Of a DNA stretch of 11,942 nucleotides, positions 5,456 through 11,942 are shown piece by piece; the stretch's first letter is position 1; every line of letters starts with the position of its first letter. The stretch spans positions 1 through 11,942 of the forward strand of contig CAMCES010000052.1 in NCBI GenBank assembly GCA_945873925.1, read 5' to 3'. The notes under the pieces are model-generated. The model saw nothing but the letters and a program-made list of their open reading frames with translations, was not told the DNA's origin and ran no database searches. A program made the position numbers and the translations under genes. Origin of the DNA: Bordetella parapertussis. Its GTDB lineage: Bacteria > Pseudomonadota > Gammaproteobacteria > Burkholderiales > Burkholderiaceae_C.

Positions 5456-7579
5456 ATGACCCAGCGCCGCTTATTTGTCACCACCGCCCTGCCCTATGCC
5501 AATGGCCACTTCCACATTGGGCACATGATGGAGTACATCCAAGCCGATATTTGGGTCCGCTACCAACGCATGCAGGGCCACGCCGTGAATTTCGTGTGTG
5601 CCGACGACACGCATGGCGCACCGATCATGATTGCCGCTGAAAAAGCAGGCCTCACGCCGCAGCAGTTTGTGGCCAACATCGCTGCTGGGCGCAAGCCCTA
5701 CCTCGATGGTTTTCATATTGGCTTTGACAACTGGCACAGCACCGATGCGCCTGAAAACCACGCACTGGCGCAACAGATTTACCGCGACCTGCGCGACCTG
5801 TCCGCCGAGCAAGGCGGCAGCTTGATTGAGCGCAAAACCATCGAGCAGTTTTTCGACCCCGAGAAAAACATGTTTTTGCCCGACCGCTTCATCAAGGGCG
5901 AATGCCCCAAGTGCGGCGCCAAAGACCAGTACGGTGACAACTGCGAAAACTGCGGCGCGGTCTATGCGCCCACCGATTTGAAGAACCCGTTCTCGGCGTT
6001 GTCGGGCGCCACACCGGTGTTGAAACAGGCCGAGCATTTCTTCTTCAAATTGTCCGACCCACGCTGCGTCGAGTTTTTGCAAGACTGGACCCAAAACGGC
6101 CAACACCTGCAACCCGAAGTGGCCAACAAAGTCAAAGAGTGGTTCAGTGTGCGCACCAACCCAGACGGCAGCACCAGCGAAGGCTTGGGCGACTGGGACA
6201 TATCGCGTGACGCACCCTACTTTGGCATCGAGATTCCCGATGCGCCGGGCAAGTATTTTTATGTGTGGCTGGATGCCCCGATTGGCTATTTGGCGTCATT
6301 GCAAAACCTCTTGACCCAGCGCGGCGAAAGCTACGACGACTACATCACCGCGCCGGATGTGGAGCAATACCATTTCATCGGCAAAGACATCGTCACTTTC
6401 CACACCTTGTTTTGGCCAGCCATACTGAGATTCAGCGGCCGCAAAGTCCCCAATAAGGTGTTTGTGCACGGCTTTCTCACCGTCAACAACGGCGAGAAGA
6501 TGAGCAAAAGCCGTGGCACCGGTTTGAACCCCTTGAAGTACTTGGAACTCGGCATGAACCCCGAGTGGCTGCGCTACTACTTGGCCGCCAAACTCAACGG
6601 CCGCAACGAGGACATTGACTTCAACGCCGAGGACTTCATGGCGCGGGTCAACTCGGATGTGGTGGGCAAGTACATCAACATCGCCAGCCGGGCGGCGGGC
6701 TTCATTGCCAAGCGGTTCGAAGGTCAATTGAGCGCGGTCAGTGCCGATGGCGACGCGCTGCTGGCACATCTCCACGCTGAACTGCCCGCGATTGAAACGC
6801 TTTACGACCACCGCGACTACGCCAAGGCCTTGCGCGACACCATGGCCCTGGCCGACCGGGTGAATGAATATGTGGACGCCAACAAGCCCTGGGAATTGGC
6901 CAAGCTAGAAGGCCAAGATGCCCGATTGCACGATGTGTGCAGCACCTGCATCGAAGCCTTTCGATTGCTCAGCTTGGCCTTGAAGCCCGTGCTGCCCGCC
7001 TTGGTGGCCAACGTGGAAGCGTTTTTGAAGATTGCACCCTTGCAGTTCGCGCAGCGCGACCAACGCATGGGCGCTGGTCACACGATTGGCCATTACCAAC
7101 ACCTGATGCAGCGCGTCGACCCCAAGATGCTCGAAGCCCTGTTTGAGCCAGATCAATTGGGGTCAGATACCGATTTTCCGAAGGAAAACGCGGGCTCTGA
7201 CCCCAATTTATCTGTTCCTGGCGGCGAACCCATCGCTGACACCATCTCCATCGACGACTTCGCCAAAGTCGATCTGCGCATCGCCCTCATCGTCAACTGT
7301 GAAGCCGTGGAAGGCAGCACCAAGCTTTTGCGCCTGACCCTGGACGTGGGTGAGGGCCGCACCCGCAATGTGTTCAGCGGCATTGCCAGCATGTACAAGC
7401 CCGAAGACCTGGTGGACAAGCTCACCGTCATGGTGGCCAACCTGGCCCCGCGCAAGATGAAATTCGGCGTCTCCGAGGGCATGGTCTTGGCCGCTTCTCA
7501 TGCAGACGAGAAAGCCCAACCCGGCATCCATGTGTTGCACCCTTGGCCGGGTGCCACGCCTGGCATGCGGATCCATTGA
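5456..7579 (+). CDS. metG: Methionyl-tRNA synthetase with C-terminal Trbp111-type domain
   Basis: 707 residues (E. coli MetG: 677). It charges tRNA(Met) with methionine in the cytoplasm. Visible in order: a class I HIGH motif at 20-23 (HFHIGH), a zinc knuckle C150-x2-C153-x9-C163-x2-C166, the KMSKS loop exactly at 348-352, the anticodon-binding helical domain to about 560, and a C-terminal EMAP/Trbp111 tRNA-binding and dimerisation domain from about 595 (FAKVDLRIALIVNCEAVEGS, then VFSGIA, GMVLAAS). ATG 5456 is chosen because MTQRRLFVTTALPYANG is the normal family N-terminus; the frame opens 23 codons earlier. Between the anticodon-binding and C-terminal domains, residues about 567-585 are encoded by a 54-bp palindrome that looks inserted (see repeat 7155-7208). 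The frame is intact, so the enzyme should be functional. Confidence 0.97.
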   Translation: MTQRRLFVTTALPYANGHFHIGHMMEYIQADIWVRYQRMQGHAVNFVCADDTHGAPIMIAAEKAGLTPQQFVANIAAGRKPYLDGFHIGFDNWHSTDAPENHALAQQIYRDLRDLSAEQGGSLIERKTIEQFFDPEKNMFLPDRFIKGECPKCGAKDQYGDNCENCGAVYAPTDLKNPFSALSGATPVLKQAEHFFFKLSDPRCVEFLQDWTQNGQHLQPEVANKVKEWFSVRTNPDGSTSEGLGDWDISRDAPYFGIEIPDAPGKYFYVWLDAPIGYLASLQNLLTQRGESYDDYITAPDVEQYHFIGKDIVTFHTLFWPAILRFSGRKVPNKVFVHGFLTVNNGEKMSKSRGTGLNPLKYLELGMNPEWLRYYLAAKLNGRNEDIDFNAEDFMARVNSDVVGKYINIASRAAGFIAKRFEGQLSAVSADGDALLAHLHAELPAIETLYDHRDYAKALRDTMALADRVNEYVDANKPWELAKLEGQDARLHDVCSTCIEAFRLLSLALKPVLPALVANVEAFLKIAPLQFAQRDQRMGAGHTIGHYQHLMQRVDPKMLEALFEPDQLGSDTDFPKENAGSDPNLSVPGGEPIADTISIDDFAKVDLRIALIVNCEAVEGSTKLLRLTLDVGEGRTRNVFSGIASMYKPEDLVDKLTVMVANLAPRKMKFGVSEGMVLAASHADEKAQPGIHVLHPWPGATPGMRIH
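7155..7208. repeat. 54-bp REP/MITE-like palindrome inside metG
   Basis: Perfect 13-bp inverted arms, AATTGGGGTCAGA (7155-7167) and TCTGACCCCAATT (7196-7208), flank a core that is itself mostly self-complementary: CCG, then TTTTCC-GAA-GGAAAA as the apical stem-loop, then CGG. The whole element can fold into one long hairpin with two small internal loops. Its length, 54 bp, is 18 codons, so metG stays in frame. The encoded linker contains LGSDTDFPKENAGSDPN, which resembles no metG domain. The same 13-mer occurs next to boxC (1636-1648). The GGGGTCAGA core resembles repeats that, to my recollection, are scattered through Comamonadaceae-type genomes; I could not check this. Confidence 0.7.
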
Positions 7580-7584
7580 TGAAC

Positions 7585-7721
7585 TGGGCTGCGGTCTTGC
7601 TCGCAGCCGGCGCTTGGCGGCAACCGGGTGCAAATCGGCGGCCCCACCGGTGCTTTCATCGTGGTGCGGCCCTGACCTCGGACAGGGCCTGCCCGCGGGA
7701 GTCACGCTGGGATTTCATTCG
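7585..7721 (+). pseudogene. Remnant of a SulP-family anion (sulfate) permease gene
   Basis: The 135-bp gap after metG is not blank. In one frame, 7610-7666 translates as ALGGNRVQIGGPTGAFIVV, close to the highly conserved early segment of SulP transporters (compare GGSRFQIGGPTAAFVVIL in E. coli DauA/YchM). It is followed by CGG CCC and a TGA at 7673. In another frame, 7689-7721 gives LPAGVTLGFHS, resembling the next SulP landmark (IPVSVTLGFTSG in DauA), with about 30 intervening residues missing. Upstream, 7585-7605 gives AAVLLAA in a third frame, which would fit the preceding helix. The pattern is a small, frameshifted and internally deleted relic. Its end overlaps the tail of the convergent SAP/DUF6434-like gene. 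The first segment is convincing, the other two less so. The comparisons are from memory. Confidence 0.6.
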
Positions 7722-8263
7722 GTGTCGATAGAAAAAACAAGGGCTTGCGCTGTCTGGCGTTTGGCTTGCCAGGCTTGCAGCGCCTTTGCTCGGGTGGCGC
7801 CTGGGTGTTGCGCAAAATAATCGCGGATGTGTTGATTGAACTGGAATTGTGGCTGAATCGGGGCGGGCCCCTGCTCTAGGCTTTTTTGATAAACCACCAG
7901 GGCCTGTGCCAGTGTTCGGCCTTCAGGATTTTTGAAAAGATCCCGCAGAGCTTGGTTGAAGCGAAATGCGGGACTTGTGTGCGCCACAAAAAAGCCGCGC
8001 AAAGCCACGTTGAGCCGCCAGCCGGGGCCGATCACCGTTTGCGGCGTGAGGTTGGCGGGTATGGCCACCATGGCTGCCTTTGAAGCCATGTTGGGCAGTG
8101 GCTGCCCCGATAAACCCGCCAGCACACGCGCCGTCAGTTCTTGCTTGCTGCCGCCCGTGGGCCAGTTTTGGGAACTGCAAAAGTCTTGCAGCTCTTTTTT
8201 AAGCCAGTACCACGCACTGAAGGTTTCAGCGGCCAGGTTGGGCGTCAGCAAGGGGCGGTTCAT
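7715..8263 (-). CDS. SAP-domain/DUF6434-like protein of unknown function
   Basis: 182 residues. Residues about 5-55 (LTPNLAAETFSAWYWLKKEL to GSKQELTARVLAGL) look like the SAP-type helix-extended-helix motif of small bacterial proteins annotated as SAP/DUF6434. SAP motifs bind nucleic acid in other proteins, but no role is established for this family as far as I know. The C-terminal part holds two copies of an approximately 27-residue unit, starting FRFNQALRDLF (100-110) and FQFNQHIRDYF (140-150), both followed by P-x-[GA]-x-[TR] and an AL-x-x-[YW]-Q helix. ATG 8263 (MNRPLLTPNL) is preferred over the ATG 17 codons upstream because it starts at the conserved family N-terminus; neither has a strong ribosome binding site. 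It is convergent with metG and divergent from the DUF3460 gene. No signal peptide or membrane helix is seen. Confidence 0.75.
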   Translation of the reverse strand: MNRPLLTPNLAAETFSAWYWLKKELQDFCSSQNWPTGGSKQELTARVLAGLSGQPLPNMASKAAMVAIPANLTPQTVIGPGWRLNVALRGFFVAHTSPAFRFNQALRDLFKNPEGRTLAQALVVYQKSLEQGPAPIQPQFQFNQHIRDYFAQHPGATRAKALQAWQAKRQTAQALVFSIDTE

Positions 8264-8390
8264 AGGTGAAATTTTAAAGACTTGCCATCGCGATTTTGTG
8301 TACCGCATCTCCAACCTCAGCCAGCAACTCCCGACCCAAGCCTAAGATGGCCAAACCGATTGAGCCGACAGCCTGAAAAGCCCGACTAGG

Positions 8391-8414
8391 TAGAATGCGG
8401 CTCCCCTGAGAGGA
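8391..8414 (+). promoter_or_regulatory. Candidate -10 box and ribosome binding site of the DUF3460-scpA unit
   Basis: The 159-bp gap between the divergent SAP/DUF6434-like gene and the DUF3460 gene ends with TAGAAT (8391-8396), one base from the sigma-70 -10 consensus, and GAGAGGA (8408-8414), a good Shine-Dalgarno 8 bp before ATG 8423. No -35 box at the usual spacing is convincing; CCGACA at 8365-8370 would need a 20-bp spacer. I saw no operator repeat in the rest of the gap. Confidence 0.4.
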
Positions 8415-8422
8415 CCCCTGAC

Positions 8423-8632
8423 ATGTCACTGTTTGCCCGCCCCGAATACGTCTCTGAAACCCAAGCATTCATCCAGCAATTGAAGGCGCAAAAGCCCACG
8501 CTGGAAGCCGAGCAACGGGCAGGACGCGGCCTGCTGTGGGACAAAAACATCGACCGGCAAAACCAGGCGGAGTTCAAAGCCGCCCGGGTACCGCAAAAGC
8601 CCTACGTTTACCTCAGCACGGACAGCAAGTGA
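8423..8632 (+). CDS. DUF3460 family small protein
   Basis: 69 residues, charged and hydrophilic, with no signal peptide or membrane segment. The N-terminus MSLFARPEYVSETQAFIQQL and the following PTLEAEQRAGRGLLWDKNID match the pattern I associate with DUF3460, a family of short proteins of unknown function largely confined to Burkholderiales. A strong GAGAGGA lies 8 bp before the ATG. The stop codon overlaps the scpA GTG start (GTGA), so the two are very likely co-translated. The function is unknown; its steady position beside scpA could reflect a chromosome-related role, but that is only suggestive. Confidence 0.85.
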   Translation: MSLFARPEYVSETQAFIQQLKAQKPTLEAEQRAGRGLLWDKNIDRQNQAEFKAARVPQKPYVYLSTDSK

Positions 8633-9486
8633 GCACCATCATCGAGGCGAATTGGCAGGGTCCAAGCGCCGATTTGCCCCACATGCCCAAGGTCATTGAC
8701 CATGTGGCGGTGGCGCGTCTGTATGGCGAACCGCTGTTCGCGATGCCGCAGGATCTTTACATTCCGCCGGACGCGCTGCAAATCTTTTTAGAAGCTTTTG
8801 AAGGTCCGCTGGACCTGCTGCTGTACCTGATCCGCAAGCAAAACTTCAACATCCTCGACATCCCCATGGCTGGCCTGACCCGCCAATACCTGAGCTATGT
8901 CGAGGAAATCCGCAAAACCAACCTCGAGCTGGCCGCCGAATACCTGCTGATGGCGGCCATGCTGATTGAAATCAAGTCACGCATGCTGCTGCCACCGAAA
9001 AAAGTGGCAGAAGGCATGGAGCCTGAAGACCCGCGCGCCGAGCTGGTGCGCCGCTTGTTGGAATACGAACAGCTCAAGTTGGCCGCAGCCCGCTTGAACG
9101 AAGCGCCCCAGCAAGGCCGCGACTTTTTGCGCGCCCAGGTCTACATCGAGCAATCCATCCAACCGCGCTTTCCCCATGTCGAGGCGTTGGAGTTGCAACA
9201 AGCCTGGGCCGACATCCTGCGCCGCGCCAAGCTGGTGCAACACCACAAAATCAGCCGCCAACAGCTGTCGGTGCGCGAGCACATGAGTATCGTGCTCAAG
9301 CAATTGCAAAACCAACGCTTTGTGGAATTCCAAGACCTGTTCGACCCCAGTTTGGGTGTGCCCGTGATGTTGGTGACCTTCATTGCGTTGCTCGAACTTG
9401 CCAAAGAAACCCTGGTGGACATCACCCAGGCCGAAGCCTACGCACCGATTTATGTGCGTCTGGCTTATGCGCCCTCCAACGGATAG
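8629..9486 (+). CDS. scpA: Segregation and condensation protein A (kleisin)
   Basis: 285 residues from a GTG start. ScpA is the kleisin subunit that bridges the SMC ATPase heads with ScpB in the bacterial condensin complex. The N-terminal SMC-binding region is clear: FEGPLDLLLYLIRKQNFNIL at about 58-77, LTRQYLSYVEEI, then EYLLMAAMLIEIKSRMLLPP at about 104-123. The C-terminal winged-helix region includes FIALLELAKE. About 50 residues precede the FEGPLDLLL motif, more than in Bacillus subtilis ScpA. The GTG at 8629 overlaps the DUF3460 stop; the frame stays open further upstream only across the DUF3460 gene. A later ATG (MPKVIDHV, codon 20) is an alternative start. The partner scpB is not in the window. 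panB follows after 17 bp. Confidence 0.93.
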   Translation: MSTIIEANWQGPSADLPHMPKVIDHVAVARLYGEPLFAMPQDLYIPPDALQIFLEAFEGPLDLLLYLIRKQNFNILDIPMAGLTRQYLSYVEEIRKTNLELAAEYLLMAAMLIEIKSRMLLPPKKVAEGMEPEDPRAELVRRLLEYEQLKLAAARLNEAPQQGRDFLRAQVYIEQSIQPRFPHVEALELQQAWADILRRAKLVQHHKISRQQLSVREHMSIVLKQLQNQRFVEFQDLFDPSLGVPVMLVTFIALLELAKETLVDITQAEAYAPIYVRLAYAPSNG

Positions 9487-9503
9487 ATGAGGGGAGAACC
9501 CGC

Positions 9504-10373
9504 ATGACCAACGCTGCCAGTCCCTACGGCACCTTGCCGCCCGCCTCTGACATGTCTTCGCGCAAGCCGATCAGCCTGCCGCGTTTGAACGATATGCGAG
9601 CACGCGGTGAGAAAATCGCCATGCTGACCGCCTATGACGCCACCTTTGCGGCTGTGGCCGATGCCGCTGGCGTGGAATGTATTTTGGTGGGCGACTCGCT
9701 GGGCATGGTCTGCCAAGGCCTGCACAGCACCGCCGGCGTGAGTTTGGAGACCATGCGCTACCACACCGAAAGCGTGGTGCGCGGTTTGCGCCGGGTGCAA
9801 GGCACGGCTTGGGTGATTGGCGACCTGCCCTTTGGCAGCTACCACGAGTCGCGCGAACAAGCCCTGCGCAGCGCCTTGGTGTTGATGCAAGCCGGTGCCC
9901 ACATGGTCAAGCTCGAAGGCGGTGGCTGGACCACCGAGACCGTGCATTTTTTGGTCGAGCGCGGCATCCCCGTGTGCGCCCACCTGGGCCTGACCCCGCA
10001 AACCGTGCATGCCCTGGGCGGCTACCGGGTGCAAGGCCGTGAGCCTGCCGCTGCGGCCCAATTGAAACTCAATGCCCTGGCCTTGCAAGATGCCGGCGCC
10101 AGCATGTTGGTGCTGGAAATGGTGCCAGCGGTGTTGGCCACAGACCTGACCGAGGCCTTGCCGCGCTGCCAGACTATCGGCATTGGCGCGGGCAATGGCA
10201 CCGCCGGTCAGGTGCTGGTGCTGCACGACATGCTTGGCATCAACCTGGGCAAAACCGCCAAATTTGTTCGCAATTTCATGACCGAGACCGACAGTGTGCA
10301 GACAGCGCTGGCTTGCTATGTGGCGGCAGTCAAAGACGGCAGCTTCCCAGACAACGCTTTGCACGCCTGGTAA
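9504..10373 (+). CDS. panB: 3-methyl-2-oxobutanoate hydroxymethyltransferase (PanB)
   Basis: 289 residues. It transfers a hydroxymethyl group from 5,10-methylene-tetrahydrofolate to 2-oxoisovalerate, giving ketopantoate, the first committed step of pantothenate and CoA synthesis. The family signatures run in order: MLTAYDATFA at about 40-49, VGDSLGM with the Mg-binding D64, GDLPFGSY with D107, MVKLEGG with K136 and E138, HLGLTPQTV at about 160-168, GGYRVQGR, LVLEMVP with the candidate catalytic base E205, and IGIGAGNGTAGQVLVLHD at about 225-242. ATG 9504 follows GAGGGGAG at good spacing. The N-terminus is about 20 residues longer than E. coli PanB. It lies 17 bp after scpA and 3 bp before panC, so the three probably share a transcript. 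Confidence 0.97.
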   Translation: MTNAASPYGTLPPASDMSSRKPISLPRLNDMRARGEKIAMLTAYDATFAAVADAAGVECILVGDSLGMVCQGLHSTAGVSLETMRYHTESVVRGLRRVQGTAWVIGDLPFGSYHESREQALRSALVLMQAGAHMVKLEGGGWTTETVHFLVERGIPVCAHLGLTPQTVHALGGYRVQGREPAAAAQLKLNALALQDAGASMLVLEMVPAVLATDLTEALPRCQTIGIGAGNGTAGQVLVLHDMLGINLGKTAKFVRNFMTETDSVQTALACYVAAVKDGSFPDNALHAW

Positions 10374-10376
10374 GTC

Positions 10377-11255
10377 ATGTTCATCGCCCGCACCGTGAAA
10401 GAGTTGCGCCAGCAGCTCGCATCCACCGACCAACCCGCTTTTGTGCCGACCATGGGCCATTTGCACGAAGGCCATTTGAGCCTGCTGCGCCACGCCAAAA
10501 CCCTTGGCGACCAAACCGTGGCCAGCATCTTCGTCAACCGTTTGCAGTTTTTGCCGCACGAAGACTTTGACAGCTACCCGCGCTCCTTCGAGAGCGATTG
10601 CGCTCAGCTCGAAGCCTTGGGCTGCGATGTGCTTTTCGCGCCCACCGAGTCCGAGCTCTACCCCCAAGCACAGACCTTCAAAGTGCTGCCCGACCCCGCG
10701 CTGGCCAATATCTTGGAGGGTGAGTTCCGTCCTGGGTTTTTCACCGGTGTGTGCACCGTGGTCATGAAGCTGTTCAGCTGTGTCTTCAGCGGTGGCAAAG
10801 GCGTGGCGGTATTCGGTCAAAAAGATTTTCAACAACAGTTGGTGTTGCGCCACATGGTGCGCCAGTTTGCTTTGCCGATCGAGATCGTCACCGTACCCAC
10901 CTCACGCGCCCCAGACGGCTTGGCACTGAGTTCGCGCAACATGTATTTGTCCGCCGGCGAGCGTGCGCAAGCGGTGCAACTGTCTGCCGCGCTCAAAGAC
11001 TTGGCCGCCAAGGTCAGAGCCTGGGCGGCAGACAGCGGGTCGCATGCAGGTTCGCTGCAAGGCCACGGGGACATCACTGCCCTGGAAACCCTGGCCATGA
11101 AAGGCTTGTGCGCCCAAGGCTGGCAACCGGATTACTTGACCGTGCGCCGTCAATCCGATTTATCCCCGATGGATGCAGGCAGCCGTGAGCCGCTGGTGGC
11201 TTTGGGTGCCGCCAGATTGGGCACCACCCGTTTGATTGACAACTGGTTGACCTGA
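10377..11255 (+). CDS. panC: Pantothenate synthetase (pantoate-beta-alanine ligase)
   Basis: 292 residues. It condenses pantoate with beta-alanine through a pantoyl-adenylate, completing pantothenate synthesis after PanB and a ketopantoate reductase not seen here. Signatures: PTMGHLHEGH at 24-33 holds the H-x-G-H nucleotidyl-transferase motif (H30, H33), IFVNRLQF at about 51-58, AVFGQKDFQQ, and DGLALSSRNMYLS, the KMSKS-equivalent loop. The R in VNRLQF replaces the P of E. coli PanC, but I believe this is common in betaproteobacteria. A hydrophilic G/S/H-rich stretch (AADSGSHAGSLQGHGD, about 218-233) extends a loop in the C-terminal domain. The ATG follows the panB TAA after 3 bp, with no separate strong ribosome binding site, so translational coupling is likely. 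Confidence 0.96.
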   Translation: MFIARTVKELRQQLASTDQPAFVPTMGHLHEGHLSLLRHAKTLGDQTVASIFVNRLQFLPHEDFDSYPRSFESDCAQLEALGCDVLFAPTESELYPQAQTFKVLPDPALANILEGEFRPGFFTGVCTVVMKLFSCVFSGGKGVAVFGQKDFQQQLVLRHMVRQFALPIEIVTVPTSRAPDGLALSSRNMYLSAGERAQAVQLSAALKDLAAKVRAWAADSGSHAGSLQGHGDITALETLAMKGLCAQGWQPDYLTVRRQSDLSPMDAGSREPLVALGAARLGTTRLIDNWLT

Positions 11256-11261
11256 ACTCGC

Positions 11262-11942
11262 TTACTCGCCCTTGGCCCCGCGCCCCATCAGGGCCGCCAC
11301 GGCTTCTTGCGGCGCGGCTTGCCCTTGCAACACCGCCATCACCCCTTGCGCGATCGGCATGTCCACGCCCAGGTGCTGGGCACGTTGCACCACGGTGTGG
11401 GCGCTGTAAACCCCTTCGGCCACATGCCCCAAAGAGCGCAGCACCTGGTCCAAAGACTTGCCTTGCGCCAGCGCCAAACCCACTTGCCGGTTGCGGCTCA
11501 GGTCGCCGGTTGCGGTCAGGACCAAATCGCCCAAGCCGCTCAGGCCCATGAAAGTATCGGCCCTGGCGCCCATGGCCAAGCCAAGCCGGGTCATCTCGGC
11601 CAAGCCGCGTGTGATCAAGGCGGCACGGGCGTTCAAGCCCAAGTTCAGGCCATCACACAATCCGGTGGCAATCGCCATCACGTTTTTCACCGCACCGCCG
11701 ACTTCCACGCCGACGATGTCGTCATTGGCATAGACCCGCAGCTTGTCGCCATGGAAGGCTTGCACCAAGGCGTCTCGCACCGCAGCGTGGGTGCTGGCAG
11801 CCACCAAAGCGGCGGGCTGGCGGGCTGCCACTTCTTGCGCAAAGCTGGGGCCACTCAGCATGCCCGCTTGCATCTGTGGGGCGATTTGCTGTTGCACCTC
11901 GTGGGCCAGCAAACCAAAAGCGGCGTTGGGATTGGCGATCGA
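11262..11942 (-). CDS. gpsA: NAD(P)-dependent glycerol-3-phosphate dehydrogenase (5' end missing)
   Basis: 226 codons plus stop are inside; the frame is open to the right edge, so the NAD-binding Rossmann N-terminus lies outside the window. GpsA reduces dihydroxyacetone phosphate to sn-glycerol-3-phosphate for phospholipid synthesis. The visible part carries LSGPSFAQEV, the substrate-binding and catalytic region GAVKNVMAIATGLCDGLNLG with its conserved lysine, RGLAEM, FMGLSGLGDLVLT and SRNRQVG, all typical of GpsA. The family is about 330-340 residues, so roughly one third is missing. It is convergent with panC: the two stop codons are 6 bp apart with no terminator hairpin between them. Confidence 0.95.
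   Translation of the reverse strand, partial: SIANPNAAFGLLAHEVQQQIAPQMQAGMLSGPSFAQEVAARQPAALVAASTHAAVRDALVQAFHGDKLRVYANDDIVGVEVGGAVKNVMAIATGLCDGLNLGLNARAALITRGLAEMTRLGLAMGARADTFMGLSGLGDLVLTATGDLSRNRQVGLALAQGKSLDQVLRSLGHVAEGVYSAHTVVQRAQHLGVDMPIAQGVMAVLQGQAAPQEAVAALMGRGAKGE

Noticed and set aside
5471..6112. A 213-codon minus-strand frame inside metG
   Set aside because: It is an antisense shadow across the HIGH motif and zinc-knuckle region of metG.
7579..7731. A 50-codon plus-strand frame whose ATG overlaps the metG stop (TGATG)
   Set aside because: It has an arginine-rich, low-hydrophobic translation with no family match; the same DNA makes better sense as a frameshifted SulP remnant.
10527..10550. 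VNRLQF in PanC, with R where E. coli has P
   Set aside because: I first took this for an unusual substitution at a conserved position, but I believe it is usual for betaproteobacterial PanC.
9465..10853. A 462-codon open frame on the minus strand opposite panB and panC
   Set aside because: It has the same H/Q/G-rich shadow composition and no recognisable domain; panB and panC are unmistakable on the other strand.
11253..11264. A possible shared terminator between convergent panC and gpsA
   Set aside because: Only 6 bp separate the stop codons and no inverted repeat is visible there; termination probably occurs within the opposing gene.

Overview
The window (about 60% GC by eye) reads as chromosomal DNA of a betaproteobacterium, most likely a Burkholderiales/Comamonadaceae member. 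The reasons are a DUF3460 gene next to scpA, a panB-panC pair beside scpA, a box-type aerobic benzoyl-CoA pathway, and protein sequences typical of that group. It is densely packed, with two main transcription blocks diverging from about 5.3-5.45 kb.

Left block (minus strand, read right to left): mrp/apbC (Fe-S carrier ATPase), boxR (XRE-type HTH fused to a shikimate-kinase-like domain, the predicted benzoyl-CoA sensor), boxC (ring-cleaving lyase), boxB (di-iron benzoyl-CoA epoxidase) and the start of boxA (the reductase, cut by the window edge). BoxA and BoxB epoxidise benzoyl-CoA, and BoxC hydrolytically opens the product to 3,4-dehydroadipyl-CoA semialdehyde and formate. The boxR-boxC gap and the mrp-boxR gap both carry TGCA-like tetramers repeated every 10-11 bp. 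I read these as BoxR operators on the catabolic operon and on boxR itself.

Right block (plus strand): metG (methionyl-tRNA synthetase with a C-terminal tRNA-binding domain) contains an in-frame 54-bp palindrome in its linker. A 13-bp arm of that palindrome recurs in the boxC-boxB gap, so it is probably a dispersed REP/MITE-like repeat. Behind metG lies a short decayed remnant of a SulP-family anion permease gene, then a convergent minus-strand gene for a SAP/DUF6434-like protein with an internal tandem repeat. A plus-strand housekeeping cluster follows: DUF3460 gene, scpA (GTG start overlapping the previous stop), panB and panC (pantothenate synthesis). The window ends in gpsA (minus strand, 5' end outside the window), convergent with panC.

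I found no RNA genes, CRISPR arrays, complete insertion sequences or phage genes, and no wholly new system. The most interesting signals are the helically phased TGCA arrays, the palindrome translated within metG, and the SulP relic.
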